The translations under genes were made by a program, and so were the position numbers. Positions 47,262 through 56,347 of a stretch of 64,000 nt of DNA are shown piece by piece. Each line of letters opens with the position of its first letter. Within the stretch, counting starts at the first letter, position 1. The notes under the pieces were generated by a model that was not told the DNA's origin, ran no database searches, and worked only from the letters and a program-made list of their open reading frames with translations. This stretch comes from an uncultured Mycoplasmatota bacterium (GTDB taxonomy: Bacteria; Bacillota_I; Bacilli_A; RF39; UBA660). The stretch covers positions 40,429 through 104,428 of the forward strand of contig URCH01000003.1 in assembly GCA_900546275.1 (NCBI GenBank). Reading direction: 5' to 3'.

Positions 47262-48008
47262 CTATTTCTCCTTCTTTTTAACAAATGATGGTTTTCCGTT
47301 TATATATTTAAAGAAACCAAACGAATAAATTATTCTCTTAAATCTTGCTTTATTAAATTGTTTAAATAGACGATATATTCCTTCTAATCCCAATTTACTG
47401 ATTTTTTCTGGTGCTCTTTTAATTTTACCAGAAACGAAGTCAACAGTTCCACCACTTCCAATAGCAAATTTAACACCTAACTGTGTCAATTCTTTTAAAT
47501 TATCTCTCATAAAGAATTCCTGTTTTGGAGCACCAAATCCGACAAAAATTATATCTGGTTTTGACTTTTTTATATGAGACATACAATCATCTACAAATTT
47601 TTTAGAAAATGGATAATCTTCATATGAAGGTGAATAGCCATCTGCTTTTATTCCATATTTTTCCTTTACATTTACTACTGCCTGGGCATTTGAATCTTCT
47701 TTTCCCCCCAAGAAGTACAATTTCATGTTATTTTTTTTCGCATATTCACAAAAATCATATACAATTTCACTGCCAGATAATTTTTCTACTTTTTTAAATT
47801 TCTTATCTTTTAATCTAGCAAATTTTAATGGAACTTGTCCATCTATAGTAGCATAATTAGAATTAACAAAATCATACAAATCTTTATTAGTATTTGCCAA
47901 TCTAATAATCTGTGCATTTAATGTTACAATACACTTAGTTTTTTCATTATCTATTTCAAATAAATCTTTTTTATTTTTAATATTTATATTTAAATTACAA
48001 TATTTCAT
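47262..48008 (-). CDS. WecG/TagA/CpsF family glycosyltransferase
   Basis: 248 residues. Motifs: TLNAQIIRLANTNKDLYDFV, TIDGQVPLKFAR, and PDIIFVGFGAPKQEFFMRDN, then GSGGTVDFVSGKIKRAPEKI. Members transfer N-acetylmannosamine (or N-acetylmannosaminuronate) to undecaprenyl-linked GlcNAc in teichoic acid or ECA synthesis. Here it acts in the polysaccharide pathway. A ten-codon upstream reading frame ends at its start by ATGA overlap. It precedes manC. Confidence 0.9.
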   Translation of the reverse strand: MKYCNLNINIKNKKDLFEIDNEKTKCIVTLNAQIIRLANTNKDLYDFVNSNYATIDGQVPLKFARLKDKKFKKVEKLSGSEIVYDFCEYAKKNNMKLYFLGGKEDSNAQAVVNVKEKYGIKADGYSPSYEDYPFSKKFVDDCMSHIKKSKPDIIFVGFGAPKQEFFMRDNLKELTQLGVKFAIGSGGTVDFVSGKIKRAPEKISKLGLEGIYRLFKQFNKARFKRIIYSFGFFKYINGKPSFVKKKEK

Positions 48009-48037
48009 AACTCTATCATAATGAAATTATATTTCAT
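48005..48037 (-). CDS. Ten-residue upstream reading frame (leader peptide candidate) of the TagA-like gene
   Basis: Short frame MKYNFIMIEL with a strong AAGGGAGG ribosome binding site (48042-48049). Its TGA overlaps the ATG of the TagA-like gene (ATGA), so translation may be coupled. AATGAAAT and ATTTCATT form a hairpin around its first codons. The real gene has only a weak ribosome binding site of its own. Confidence 0.4.
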   Translation of the reverse strand: MKYNFIMIEL

Positions 48038-48061
48038 TATACCTCCCTTACCATATAAAAA

Positions 48062-48095
48062 TTAAGATTTTTTATACTATAATAATCTTTTCCAA
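48062..48095 (-). terminator. Hairpin between MBOAT and TagA-like genes
   Basis: AAGATT...AATCTT with inner TTATA/TATAA pairs, followed on the minus strand by TTTTTATA. It would affect transcripts heading for the MBOAT direction's opposite side; its role is uncertain because both neighbours are on the minus strand and it lies upstream of the MBOAT stop's successor. Confidence 0.4.
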
Positions 48096-48100
48096 TTATA

Positions 48101-49519
48101 TTAAAATCTAAAATATATAAATGGATTAAAATTTGAACTTATTAAATACATAACGCAAACAAGAAATAACCCCAAATAAACTGCATTTAAAGCATAATTT
48201 AATATTGGCTTTTTAATGCATAAATTTTCTATTTTCTTATATATAGGAAACATAAATAAAATAGATGGAATAATAAACAAAATTGGAATAATTAAATTAT
48301 TGCTTGCGAATATTTCAATATAATTAGTAGAAGAAAAATCAAATAATTTTTTTATAAAGTAAAATACTTCACTTATATTTTCAACTCTAAAAATTACCCA
48401 GCCTATAATTATTAATATAATGGAATATAACCAACGTACAACTGAAGGCCACTTATCAATAAACTTCTTTAAAAATATTTTTTCTAATATAAGCAAAAAG
48501 CAGAAATACAAGCCCCATATAATAAAATTCCAACTAGCGCCGTGCCATAAACCAGTCAAGGCCCAAACAACTAATAGATTCAAAATCCACCTAAATTTGC
48601 TAACCCTATTACCTCCTAATGGAATATACACATAATCCCTAAACCAACTAGAAAGAGAAATATGCCATCTTCTCCAAAATTCAGTAATAGATCTTGATAT
48701 ATATGGATAATTAAAGTTTTCCAAAAAATGAAATCCAAAAATTTGACCTAACCCAATTGCCATATCACTATATCCACTAAAATCATAATATATTTGCAAA
48801 GAATATGCAATAGCACCAAGCCAAATTATTGAACTACCATATCCTGATTGATGTATATATGAATTATCAAATATAAAATCAGCAAGTAACGCAACATTAT
48901 TAGCTAAAATAATTTTTTTAGATAATCCAATTATAAATCTTTTTACTCCAGAGATAATGTCGTTTAAATTTTCTTTTCTGTTTTCTAATTCGTCTTGTAC
49001 AGTTTCGTATCTAACAATTGGACCAGCAACTAATTGAGGAAACAAAGTCACATACAATGACAAATCAAGAATATTTTTTTGTACAGGTATCTTTTTTCTA
49101 TAGACATCAATTATATATGATAATATTTGAAATGTATAAAAACTTATACCTATAGGTAAAACTATCGCTTTAATTGATATATTTAATTTAAATATATTAT
49201 TAATATTATCAACTATAAAATTAGCGTATTTGAAATATATTAAATTTCCAATAATAAGGATTAAACTCAATATAAAAGTAATATTTTTCAAAAGAGTTTT
49301 ATTTTTAGTTTCTAATTTGTCTATTAATATCCCTGCAATATATGAAATTAATATCACTAAAAACATTAAAAATATATATTTTGGTTCTCCCCAAGCGTAA
49401 AACAATATTGAAAACAACAGTAAAATGAAATTTCTATACCATCTTTTTTTTAATAAAAAATATAGAAAAAGTAATAATGGTAAAAAAGCAAATATAAATG
49501 TTAAACTACTAAACAGCAT
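48101..49519 (-). CDS. MBOAT family O-acyltransferase (AlgI/DltB-like)
   Basis: 472 residues with about 11 membrane helices. Conserved MBOAT sites: PQLVAGPIVRYETVQDEL, YDFSGYSDMAIGLGQIFG, FWRRWHISLSSWFRDYVYIP and LTGLWHGASWNFIIWGLYF (catalytic His in LWHG). Members transfer acyl groups across the membrane to polysaccharides or teichoic acids. The DHHW gene next door is the usual soluble partner, suggesting O-acetylation of the cluster's polymer. Confidence 0.92.
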   Translation of the reverse strand: MLFSSLTFIFAFLPLLLFLYFLLKKRWYRNFILLLFSILFYAWGEPKYIFLMFLVILISYIAGILIDKLETKNKTLLKNITFILSLILIIGNLIYFKYANFIVDNINNIFKLNISIKAIVLPIGISFYTFQILSYIIDVYRKKIPVQKNILDLSLYVTLFPQLVAGPIVRYETVQDELENRKENLNDIISGVKRFIIGLSKKIILANNVALLADFIFDNSYIHQSGYGSSIIWLGAIAYSLQIYYDFSGYSDMAIGLGQIFGFHFLENFNYPYISRSITEFWRRWHISLSSWFRDYVYIPLGGNRVSKFRWILNLLVVWALTGLWHGASWNFIIWGLYFCFLLILEKIFLKKFIDKWPSVVRWLYSIILIIIGWVIFRVENISEVFYFIKKLFDFSSTNYIEIFASNNLIIPILFIIPSILFMFPIYKKIENLCIKKPILNYALNAVYLGLFLVCVMYLISSNFNPFIYFRF

Positions 49520-49521
49520 TG

Positions 49522-50730
49522 TTATACCTCCATATCAAAATCTTGAGATCTGTAAAAATCAATATTTCCAATCAACAAAGTTTTGTTTATATTGTTCTTT
49601 TTTATATATTCGAGATAATTAAATTTTTTCCCAAATTGTCTTTCATAATGTCTTAAATCGATTGAAAATGTTTTATTGTAATGAGTTGATATCAATTTAA
49701 GAATTGCATTATCATAAGATTCGCCTATTATCAAAATATTTTCTTTTGTTGGATTATTATAGTCAAAAATGATTTCTGCTCCATCTCCTCCATAATATGA
49801 GGCATAATTAATACTATTACCAGCGAATTGATTTTGAGAGCCATAATCATCTACTTTTTCACCATTCAAATAAGTAATGTGGTCAGGGAAATCAAATACA
49901 TATGCGCAAAAATCTTCTTTATATATATAACTTGCACCTGTCATACTAGCTTTTGATCCTAAAAACTTACCAGAACTACATTTTGTATCAATAGGTTTAA
50001 TAATATTGTCCAAATTTAATATTTTAGCCAATTCGGTATAAGCTTTATATGAGCCTTTATAATTCCAATGATGATCAGTTTTATAAAAATAATTTTGAAA
50101 TTCATTAAAATTATTTATTTGAAATACATTAAAATTACTTTTATTCGATATATTTTCATGTATATAATTTGATATATTTGTTTTTTCATTATTTTTAAAA
50201 TTAATATCAGTATCTTTTTCTATATAATATGTATATACTGGGATTGGACTTTTATTAATTAAATTATTAATATTATTAATCCTATAGCTAAATGAAGAAT
50301 TATCATCAGATAAATATACAGGATCATAAACAAAGTTTCCTTCACATCCAAAAGTAGTTAAAGCTGAAGTTACTTTAATATAATTATTATTACAATAATC
50401 TTTAAGAATTACTTTTGAAAATGTAGCATTTATATAATTAGTAGAAAAATTATAAATCTTTTTAATTTTTGATGACATTAAAAGTTGATCAGACAAAGCA
50501 AGCTCAAACGACTGTTGAAATTCACCTGAATTAATTGTTTTAACTGTTGGCTTAGTAAAATAATATGCACTTCTATTTTCATAATTATTTATATTTTTTT
50601 TAAAAAACACGAAACTCATTATTCCAACAAATACTATTATTATTAAAAAAAACAAAAACAAAAAATCATAAAACATACATTTTTTTATGACACAAAAATT
50701 AGTACGGTTTTCTTTTATTTTTTTCTTCAC
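49522..50730 (-). CDS. DHHW/AlgX-like SGNH-type protein
   Basis: About 402 residues. One N-terminal membrane helix (FLFLFFLIIIVFVGIMSFVF) and then an extracellular domain with YKTDHHWNYKGSYKAYTEL (the DHHW motif) and ILIIGESYDNAILKLISTHY (SGNH-like serine box). These are the features of AlgJ/AlgX-type partner proteins that take acyl groups from the MBOAT protein. GTG at 50730 is chosen as start because AGGA lies about ten bases upstream; GTG at 50739 is an alternative. It ends two bases before the MBOAT gene. Confidence 0.82.
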   Translation of the reverse strand: MKKKIKENRTNFCVIKKCMFYDFLFLFFLIIIVFVGIMSFVFFKKNINNYENRSAYYFTKPTVKTINSGEFQQSFELALSDQLLMSSKIKKIYNFSTNYINATFSKVILKDYCNNNYIKVTSALTTFGCEGNFVYDPVYLSDDNSSFSYRINNINNLINKSPIPVYTYYIEKDTDINFKNNEKTNISNYIHENISNKSNFNVFQINNFNEFQNYFYKTDHHWNYKGSYKAYTELAKILNLDNIIKPIDTKCSSGKFLGSKASMTGASYIYKEDFCAYVFDFPDHITYLNGEKVDDYGSQNQFAGNSINYASYYGGDGAEIIFDYNNPTKENILIIGESYDNAILKLISTHYNKTFSIDLRHYERQFGKKFNYLEYIKKNNINKTLLIGNIDFYRSQDFDMEV

Positions 50731-50754
50731 AATACCCACATCCTATACACAACC

Positions 50755-50793
50755 ATTATAACAAAAAAAATATATATTTAAAATATATATTTT
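50755..50793 (-). promoter_or_regulatory. Terminator plus -10 box between GT2 and DHHW genes
   Basis: A near-perfect hairpin (AAAATATATATTT and its complement, 50767-50793) followed on the minus strand by a T-run ends the upstream operon. Immediately after, TATAAT (about 50755-50760) looks like the -10 box of a new promoter for the DHHW-MBOAT pair. No clear -35 was seen. Confidence 0.55.
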
Positions 50794-50799
50794 GAATTT

Positions 50800-51756
50800 T
50801 TATTTAATAAACCAAATTACTTTTGCAAATAAAGAATTAAAATGTTTTAAATAAAAATTTTTAAAAGTTATTTTCCTTAAATATTTGTTTTTCTTGTAGT
50901 TTGGAAACTTTTTGTTTACATTTTGCCTAGCCAATTCAACACCATATATATACTTTTTTTTATCATTTGTTTTAGATAATCCTTTAATCATTGTAGCATA
51001 TATATGTCTAACATATGAATATTCCAATTCATAATAATACTCATTAAATAAATTATTTTCTTTATAAAAATTAATCAACCCATTAAAATTATATATATAA
51101 TCAAATATTTTATCATTAAAAGTACTAGATATTGCTCCTTGTCTTTGAACATATTGATAAAAAGGTTTATTAATTACTCCAATACTATCTGCATACGGCA
51201 AAATTCTATACATAAATTCTACATCTTCATACCAAATTCCTTTTTTAAATTGAAATTTATTTATAAGTGATTTCTTGTATATCTTATTCCAAGCAGTAGG
51301 ATAGATATTTATCATTTTATCTTTTATTTGTTTTTTATTTAGTAAATCTTTTGTTACATTGCAAGAACAAAACTTTATTTTTTCGTCATAAACATAATTA
51401 AGGTCACACATTACAATATCAAAATCAGACGATATAGCTTTTTCATACATAACCTCAAACATTTTTTCATCGACATAGTCATCACTATCTACAAATGCAA
51501 TATACTTACCAGTAGCATACTTCAATCCATAATTTCTAGCATCAGATAATCCCCCATTTTCTTTTATATAAGATTTTATTAGTTTTGGATATTTTACTTT
51601 AAATTCATCGATTATTTGCTGAGAATTATCCTTGGTACCATCATTTACAATTATGATTTCTATATCTTTTAATGTTTGATTTACCAAACTATTTAAACAT
51701 TTTTTTAAATATTTTTCTACATTATATACTGGAACAATTACACTAATCTTTATCAT
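50800..51756 (-). CDS. Family 2 glycosyltransferase
   Basis: 318 residues. GT-A fold start SVIVPVYNVEKYLKKCLNSL, then IIIVNDGTKDNS and the DxD-type motif IAFVDSDDYVDE. The acceptor helix has WKIYK, and WYEDVEFMYRILPYA is the conserved catalytic Glu-Asp region. It overlaps the wzy-like gene by 14 bases. Sugar specificity is not readable. Confidence 0.92.
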   Translation of the reverse strand: MIKISVIVPVYNVEKYLKKCLNSLVNQTLKDIEIIIVNDGTKDNSQQIIDEFKVKYPKLIKSYIKENGGLSDARNYGLKYATGKYIAFVDSDDYVDEKMFEVMYEKAISSDFDIVMCDLNYVYDEKIKFCSCNVTKDLLNKKQIKDKMINIYPTAWNKIYKKSLINKFQFKKGIWYEDVEFMYRILPYADSIGVINKPFYQYVQRQGAISSTFNDKIFDYIYNFNGLINFYKENNLFNEYYYELEYSYVRHIYATMIKGLSKTNDKKKYIYGVELARQNVNKKFPNYKKNKYLRKITFKNFYLKHFNSLFAKVIWFIK

Positions 51757-53254
51757 CTAAAACACCACTATCTTTTCTTATATCAACTAAAATCATACCA
51801 CAAACCATGCTCATTATAAACATATATAACCATGAATCAAATGAATTACCACTTAAGTAAGAAACAGCAAAAGCTAAAACTATTGTTACTGGAAGTAATG
51901 CTTTTTCGAGTGTCATATTAATAAAAGCCTTTTTAAAACCTAAAAATGCAATTATTAGATATGGAAGTAAGTAAATAATTATACCAAAAATTCCAAGTGT
52001 ATAATATTGCCACAATATATCATTTTCTAAATAAACCTTTGAATTATGTAAATTAGTTCTTCCTATACCAAATAATTCATCAAAATTAGCTTTATTCAAA
52101 ATAGAAACACGTTTTATAATTAATGCCTGTATTTTCCTTCCGTCATCTTTCTTTTCAAATTCTAACTTTCCATAATTCAACCAAAATTCAACATCGCTTT
52201 CACATTTATAATTATCGCTGAAATACACCAGTTGGTAACCATATATATTATACTTCTTTCTAATTAGGTTGCATACATTTACTTTTTCTTCATCATTCAT
52301 ATTTTCATCATAATCAATTTTTATAGATGGATCATTATTATTTTCAATGTTAGCATTACCAGCATTATTACCAGCATATTTATTTCTATTTGCGCCAGGA
52401 GAAAAAAACATTAAAACAACACTAACAAACAAAACAATAAAATATTTTATAAAAAAATTAATACTAAACTTTTGTTTTTTCATAAAAATCGAAAGGAAAT
52501 AGAATAAAACATACCCCGCTTCTATTATTAACCAAATGTAAGTTCCGACTCTAGTCCCCAACATCATACTGCAGATGTTTAATAAGGTTATAATAAAAAG
52601 TAATTTAGAATTTTTATATTTGAAATAACAATAATTAACTAAAGAAATCATAATCGCTAATGTAGCGCCTAAAGGATTGGCCTGATAAAATATACCTTTA
52701 ACTCCTATTTTTTCGTAAGGAACAGTAACAAATATTCCTTTAAACCAATCTAAAATACTGTACATAGAATATTCTTGCTTACCACCATAAGATAGAATTG
52801 AAAATCCAAATAAACTAGGAATTATAATCATAAGTATTATTTCAATAGCAAGAATAGTAATTACTATTTTGTTTATTTTAAAATTTTTGAGCACATAATA
52901 TGAAATAAAAATAAATAATAAAGGAACAAACATTTTCATCAAATATGATATTTCTCCCATTAATGAAAATGTTTTTGAAAGTGAAACTACATTAAAATTA
53001 TTTGAAACTGATATATGTAAAATTGAATATATTACATTAATAAAAACAAACAGAAAAAAATATTTATATTTATTATCCCATCTTTTAAAGCATAATACGA
53101 ACAAAATTAATACTAAAAATGTCCTTATTATTGTTGAAATAGACAAACCAAAGAATTTATAATTGTCCATATATAAATAATATATTTCTAAAAATGGATG
53201 TAATACTATAAATATAATATATAAATATAAAATTAATTTATTTTCTTTTTTCAT
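51743..53254 (-). CDS. O-antigen ligase/polymerase-like (Wzy) membrane protein
   Basis: 503 residues with about 11 membrane helices and a large loop (about 300-420) containing NEELFGIGRTNLHNSKVYLE, which resembles the Wzy_C/O-antigen ligase loop. Start MKKENKLILYLYIIFIVLHP. In this gene order (flippase, polymerase, glycosyltransferases) it is the candidate polymerase. Family members are hard to place by sequence; the assignment depends on topology and context. Confidence 0.75.
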   Translation of the reverse strand: MKKENKLILYLYIIFIVLHPFLEIYYLYMDNYKFFGLSISTIIRTFLVLILFVLCFKRWDNKYKYFFLFVFINVIYSILHISVSNNFNVVSLSKTFSLMGEISYLMKMFVPLLFIFISYYVLKNFKINKIVITILAIEIILMIIIPSLFGFSILSYGGKQEYSMYSILDWFKGIFVTVPYEKIGVKGIFYQANPLGATLAIMISLVNYCYFKYKNSKLLFIITLLNICSMMLGTRVGTYIWLIIEAGYVLFYFLSIFMKKQKFSINFFIKYFIVLFVSVVLMFFSPGANRNKYAGNNAGNANIENNNDPSIKIDYDENMNDEEKVNVCNLIRKKYNIYGYQLVYFSDNYKCESDVEFWLNYGKLEFEKKDDGRKIQALIIKRVSILNKANFDELFGIGRTNLHNSKVYLENDILWQYYTLGIFGIIIYLLPYLIIAFLGFKKAFINMTLEKALLPVTIVLAFAVSYLSGNSFDSWLYMFIMSMVCGMILVDIRKDSGVLDDKD

Positions 53255-53263
53255 ATTTTCACC

Positions 53264-54427
53264 TTACTTTATTAATGAATAAAATTCATTCATCTTAACA
53301 TCATTTTTACAACTATAATTTTCTAAATTTTTTTCAAATTTTTTCATTTTGTCTTTTTCAGTCAATACTTTTTTTAATCCTTGATAAATAGATTCTTCAT
53401 CGTTATTTACAATAATACCATATTTTCCATCATCTAACAAATATTTTGTTCCAGCAACTTCTGTTGTAAAAACTGGTTTGCCTAACACAAGCGACTCCGA
53501 AATAACAGTTGGCATTCCCTCGTATCTAGAAACTAGTAAAGTAAAGTCACCTTTTAGAAAATACGGATATGGATTATTTCTTTTTCCCAATAGAATTAAA
53601 CTATTTTCAACATGATTTTTGCTAATTTCGTTCAATAACATTTCTTTATCTATTCCATCCCCAATAATATATACTTTAAATTTAAAACCATCATCAATTA
53701 GTTTTTTATGAATTGGTACATATCTATCATAACCTTTTTGATAATCAAGTCTACCTACTGAAATAATATTAATTACATCATTATCAAAATCCTCATCAGG
53801 AATTGTTTCTTTTGACTTTAATATAATTTCACTTTCATTTATAATATTTAAAATCACTTTAGGTTCATTATCTAAATTATAATATTTTCTAAAAGCGATT
53901 GCTGCTTCTTTTGATACGGAAACATTAGTATTTATTAAACTCAAAGCTTTTTTCATTGTACGCAAATATTTTGAAGATGAATTAATAGTTGTAACATCAA
54001 CATGATTCCAATTTATTTTATTAGCTGAGTCTCCAAAAGCACAAAACAAAGTACAAAAACCATCATTATAAGAAATTTCATTATCATATTTTCTAAATAA
54101 TGTTTTTTTTCTTTCTTTAATAATTTTATATTTAATTAATCCAGTTTTAATAAGAAAAGAAAAATATATTTTTTTTAATGCTTTTAAATACATTTTATTT
54201 TTAATTAATTGCTTAAATGAGGAATCTACAACATCAAATGTTTTCGTTCCCTTAATTATATTTACATCCTTTGGAATTAAATTTTTCATATCACCATGAT
54301 AATGTAAAACAAGCAAATCGATTTCATAATTTGAATAATCTATTTTGGAAAGTAAATTAGAAAGGACCTTTGAAACTCCACCCATAACTAGACCATCCAT
54401 CACAAATAAAATATTCTTTTTTTTCAT
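53264..54427 (-). CDS. Family 4 glycosyltransferase (GT1 superfamily)
   Basis: 387 residues, GT-B fold. N-terminal LFVMDGLVMGGVSKVLSNLL (with G-rich loop) and C-terminal NIISVGRLDYQKGYDRYVPI, then LLVSRYEGMPTVISESLVLG (the E-x7-E catalytic pair) and GIIVNNDEESIYQGLKKVL. Its start overlaps the end of the neighbouring GT2 gene by 4 bases (ATGA). Donor unknown. Confidence 0.9.
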   Translation of the reverse strand: MKKKNILFVMDGLVMGGVSKVLSNLLSKIDYSNYEIDLLVLHYHGDMKNLIPKDVNIIKGTKTFDVVDSSFKQLIKNKMYLKALKKIYFSFLIKTGLIKYKIIKERKKTLFRKYDNEISYNDGFCTLFCAFGDSANKINWNHVDVTTINSSSKYLRTMKKALSLINTNVSVSKEAAIAFRKYYNLDNEPKVILNIINESEIILKSKETIPDEDFDNDVINIISVGRLDYQKGYDRYVPIHKKLIDDGFKFKVYIIGDGIDKEMLLNEISKNHVENSLILLGKRNNPYPYFLKGDFTLLVSRYEGMPTVISESLVLGKPVFTTEVAGTKYLLDDGKYGIIVNNDEESIYQGLKKVLTEKDKMKKFEKNLENYSCKNDVKMNEFYSLIK

Positions 54428-55377
54428 AACTTACCTCCAAAAATAATTCTTAATAATTTTATCTTATTATGAATAACTAAATAACACATGATTTTAAATT
54501 TTATTTTTTGCTTTTTAAAATACTTATTTTTATACCATAATGGAAATTTTTCTAACAAAATATTCCTATTTTTCTTTATTAGTTCATCAGTATTGTTAAA
54601 CTTTAAAAATCTCAATGTAGCACCATGTATTAAGTGTTCCAGATACATAAATTCTAATTCTTTATCAAAAGAGTTTGTATATTTTTTTGTATTATTTTCC
54701 AAATATTCCAAAGCAATATAAATATTTTCCAATTTTTCATTATATTTTTTTTGACGCATTGAGGAACCACCACGTATAATATAATTATATAGTGGAACTT
54801 TAATGTAGCCTATCTTATCAGTATAAAATGTAGTTAGTGGAATTGTAGCTAAATCTTCATATATATACCCTACCAAAAACTTGAAATTCTGTTGCTTCAA
54901 AATACTAGTTTTAAAAATTTTATTCCATGGGCAAGGATTTGATAAATAATAATTTATTTTTATATTATCAGAATAAGGTTGGATAGAAAACTCACGTTTT
55001 TTTAAATCATCAATAACAGAGTAATAATCAAAACATAATATATCATCTTTAGTTTCACTTATTTTTTCTACAAGTAAAGTTACTGCATCATCCTCTATAT
55101 AATCATCACTATCTACAAACATCAAATAATCGCCTGTTGAAACATCAATACCAATATTTCTGCAATCGGCTTGTCCACTATTTTTTTTATCAATCAATAC
55201 TAATCTATCATCTTTATGCTTATACTCATTGATTATCTGTAACGAATTATCAGTAGATCCATCATTAATAATAATTAATTCGATATTTTTATATTTTTGA
55301 TTTAATATACTATCCAAACATTTTTTTAAGTACTTTGAAGTATTATATACGGGTACTATAATACTAACCTTCACCAT
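54424..55377 (-). CDS. Family 2 glycosyltransferase
   Basis: 317 residues. VKVSIIVPVYNTSKYLKKCL at the start, IIINDGSTDNS and LMFVDSDDYIEDDA (DxD), then NPCPWNKIFK. Similar to the two other GT2 proteins in the cluster, which suggests ancient duplication. Overlaps the following GT4 gene. Specificity unknown. Confidence 0.92.
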   Translation of the reverse strand: MVKVSIIVPVYNTSKYLKKCLDSILNQKYKNIELIIINDGSTDNSLQIINEYKHKDDRLVLIDKKNSGQADCRNIGIDVSTGDYLMFVDSDDYIEDDAVTLLVEKISETKDDILCFDYYSVIDDLKKREFSIQPYSDNIKINYYLSNPCPWNKIFKTSILKQQNFKFLVGYIYEDLATIPLTTFYTDKIGYIKVPLYNYIIRGGSSMRQKKYNEKLENIYIALEYLENNTKKYTNSFDKELEFMYLEHLIHGATLRFLKFNNTDELIKKNRNILLEKFPLWYKNKYFKKQKIKFKIMCYLVIHNKIKLLRIIFGGKL

Positions 55378-55396
55378 AATATCATCCCAACTTTCA

Positions 55397-56347
55397 TTAT
55401 TTTGAAGTAATAATCAAATATAATTTATAATTAAAAAACAAACAAATCTTTTTTATGAATCGTTTAATACTGTTTTGAGGAATATTTTTATATATTTTAT
55501 TTTTCTTTAATAATTTGACATAATCTTTTTTTGTTTGACCAGAAAGTATATTAGTTTTTCTAACTACAGAATCAGTTAAAAAAATCTTAACAATATCCTT
55601 TTCTTCATTTAATCCTTTTATTTGATTAATAATTGAAACTTCATTCAAATATAATTCTAAAAAATCAAATGCCTTTTTTCTATTTTTTTGTTCATCATTA
55701 CAATTGATAATACTACCATCACGTTGAACATAATTCAAACCAATATAATCAATTGAAATTATTTTTTCTGCTTTCATGATAATAAATGGAGTTAATCCAA
55801 AATCTTCATGATACTTTCCCTTAGAATACATAAACCTATTTTTGATAAAGAAGTCCCTTTTATAAGCATATAACCATGCAGGTTCTATCATTTCATCAGT
55901 AAATATTGATTTAATTGCATTCAATTTTAATTCATTGCAAAAAGGTTTGCTTATATACTTATGTAAAACTTTTCCATGTAAATTTACAGTTTGACAACTA
56001 AATTTTACAAGATCTGGTTCATTATTTTTCTTGATCTTAGCATTTATCTTTTCCAATAATCTGCTTTCAAAGTAATCATCTGAATCCAAAAATAAAATAT
56101 AATCACCATTTGCTTTTTTTACTCCATAATTTCTTGCATCAGATAATCCACCATTTGTTTTTATAAAAGAAATAAATCTTTTATCTTTAGACACAAACTT
56201 ATCAATTATTTTTTGACTACCATCTTTAGAGCCATCGTTTACAATAATAACTTCATAATTACCATATGTTTGATTTTCGACGCTTGATAGACACTTATCA
56301 ATATAATCTTGTACATTATATACTGGTATAATAATGCTAAATTTCAT
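55397..56347 (-). CDS. Family 2 glycosyltransferase
   Basis: 316 residues. MKFSIIIPVYNVQDYIDKCL, VIIVNDGSKDGSQ, and ILFLDSDDYFESR (DxD); YHEDFGLTPFIIMK is the conserved acidic catalytic box. Its start overlaps the aldolase fusion by 11 bases. Specificity unknown. Confidence 0.92.
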   Translation of the reverse strand: MKFSIIIPVYNVQDYIDKCLSSVENQTYGNYEVIIVNDGSKDGSQKIIDKFVSKDKRFISFIKTNGGLSDARNYGVKKANGDYILFLDSDDYFESRLLEKINAKIKKNNEPDLVKFSCQTVNLHGKVLHKYISKPFCNELKLNAIKSIFTDEMIEPAWLYAYKRDFFIKNRFMYSKGKYHEDFGLTPFIIMKAEKIISIDYIGLNYVQRDGSIINCNDEQKNRKKAFDFLELYLNEVSIINQIKGLNEEKDIVKIFLTDSVVRKTNILSGQTKKDYVKLLKKNKIYKNIPQNSIKRFIKKICLFFNYKLYLIITSK

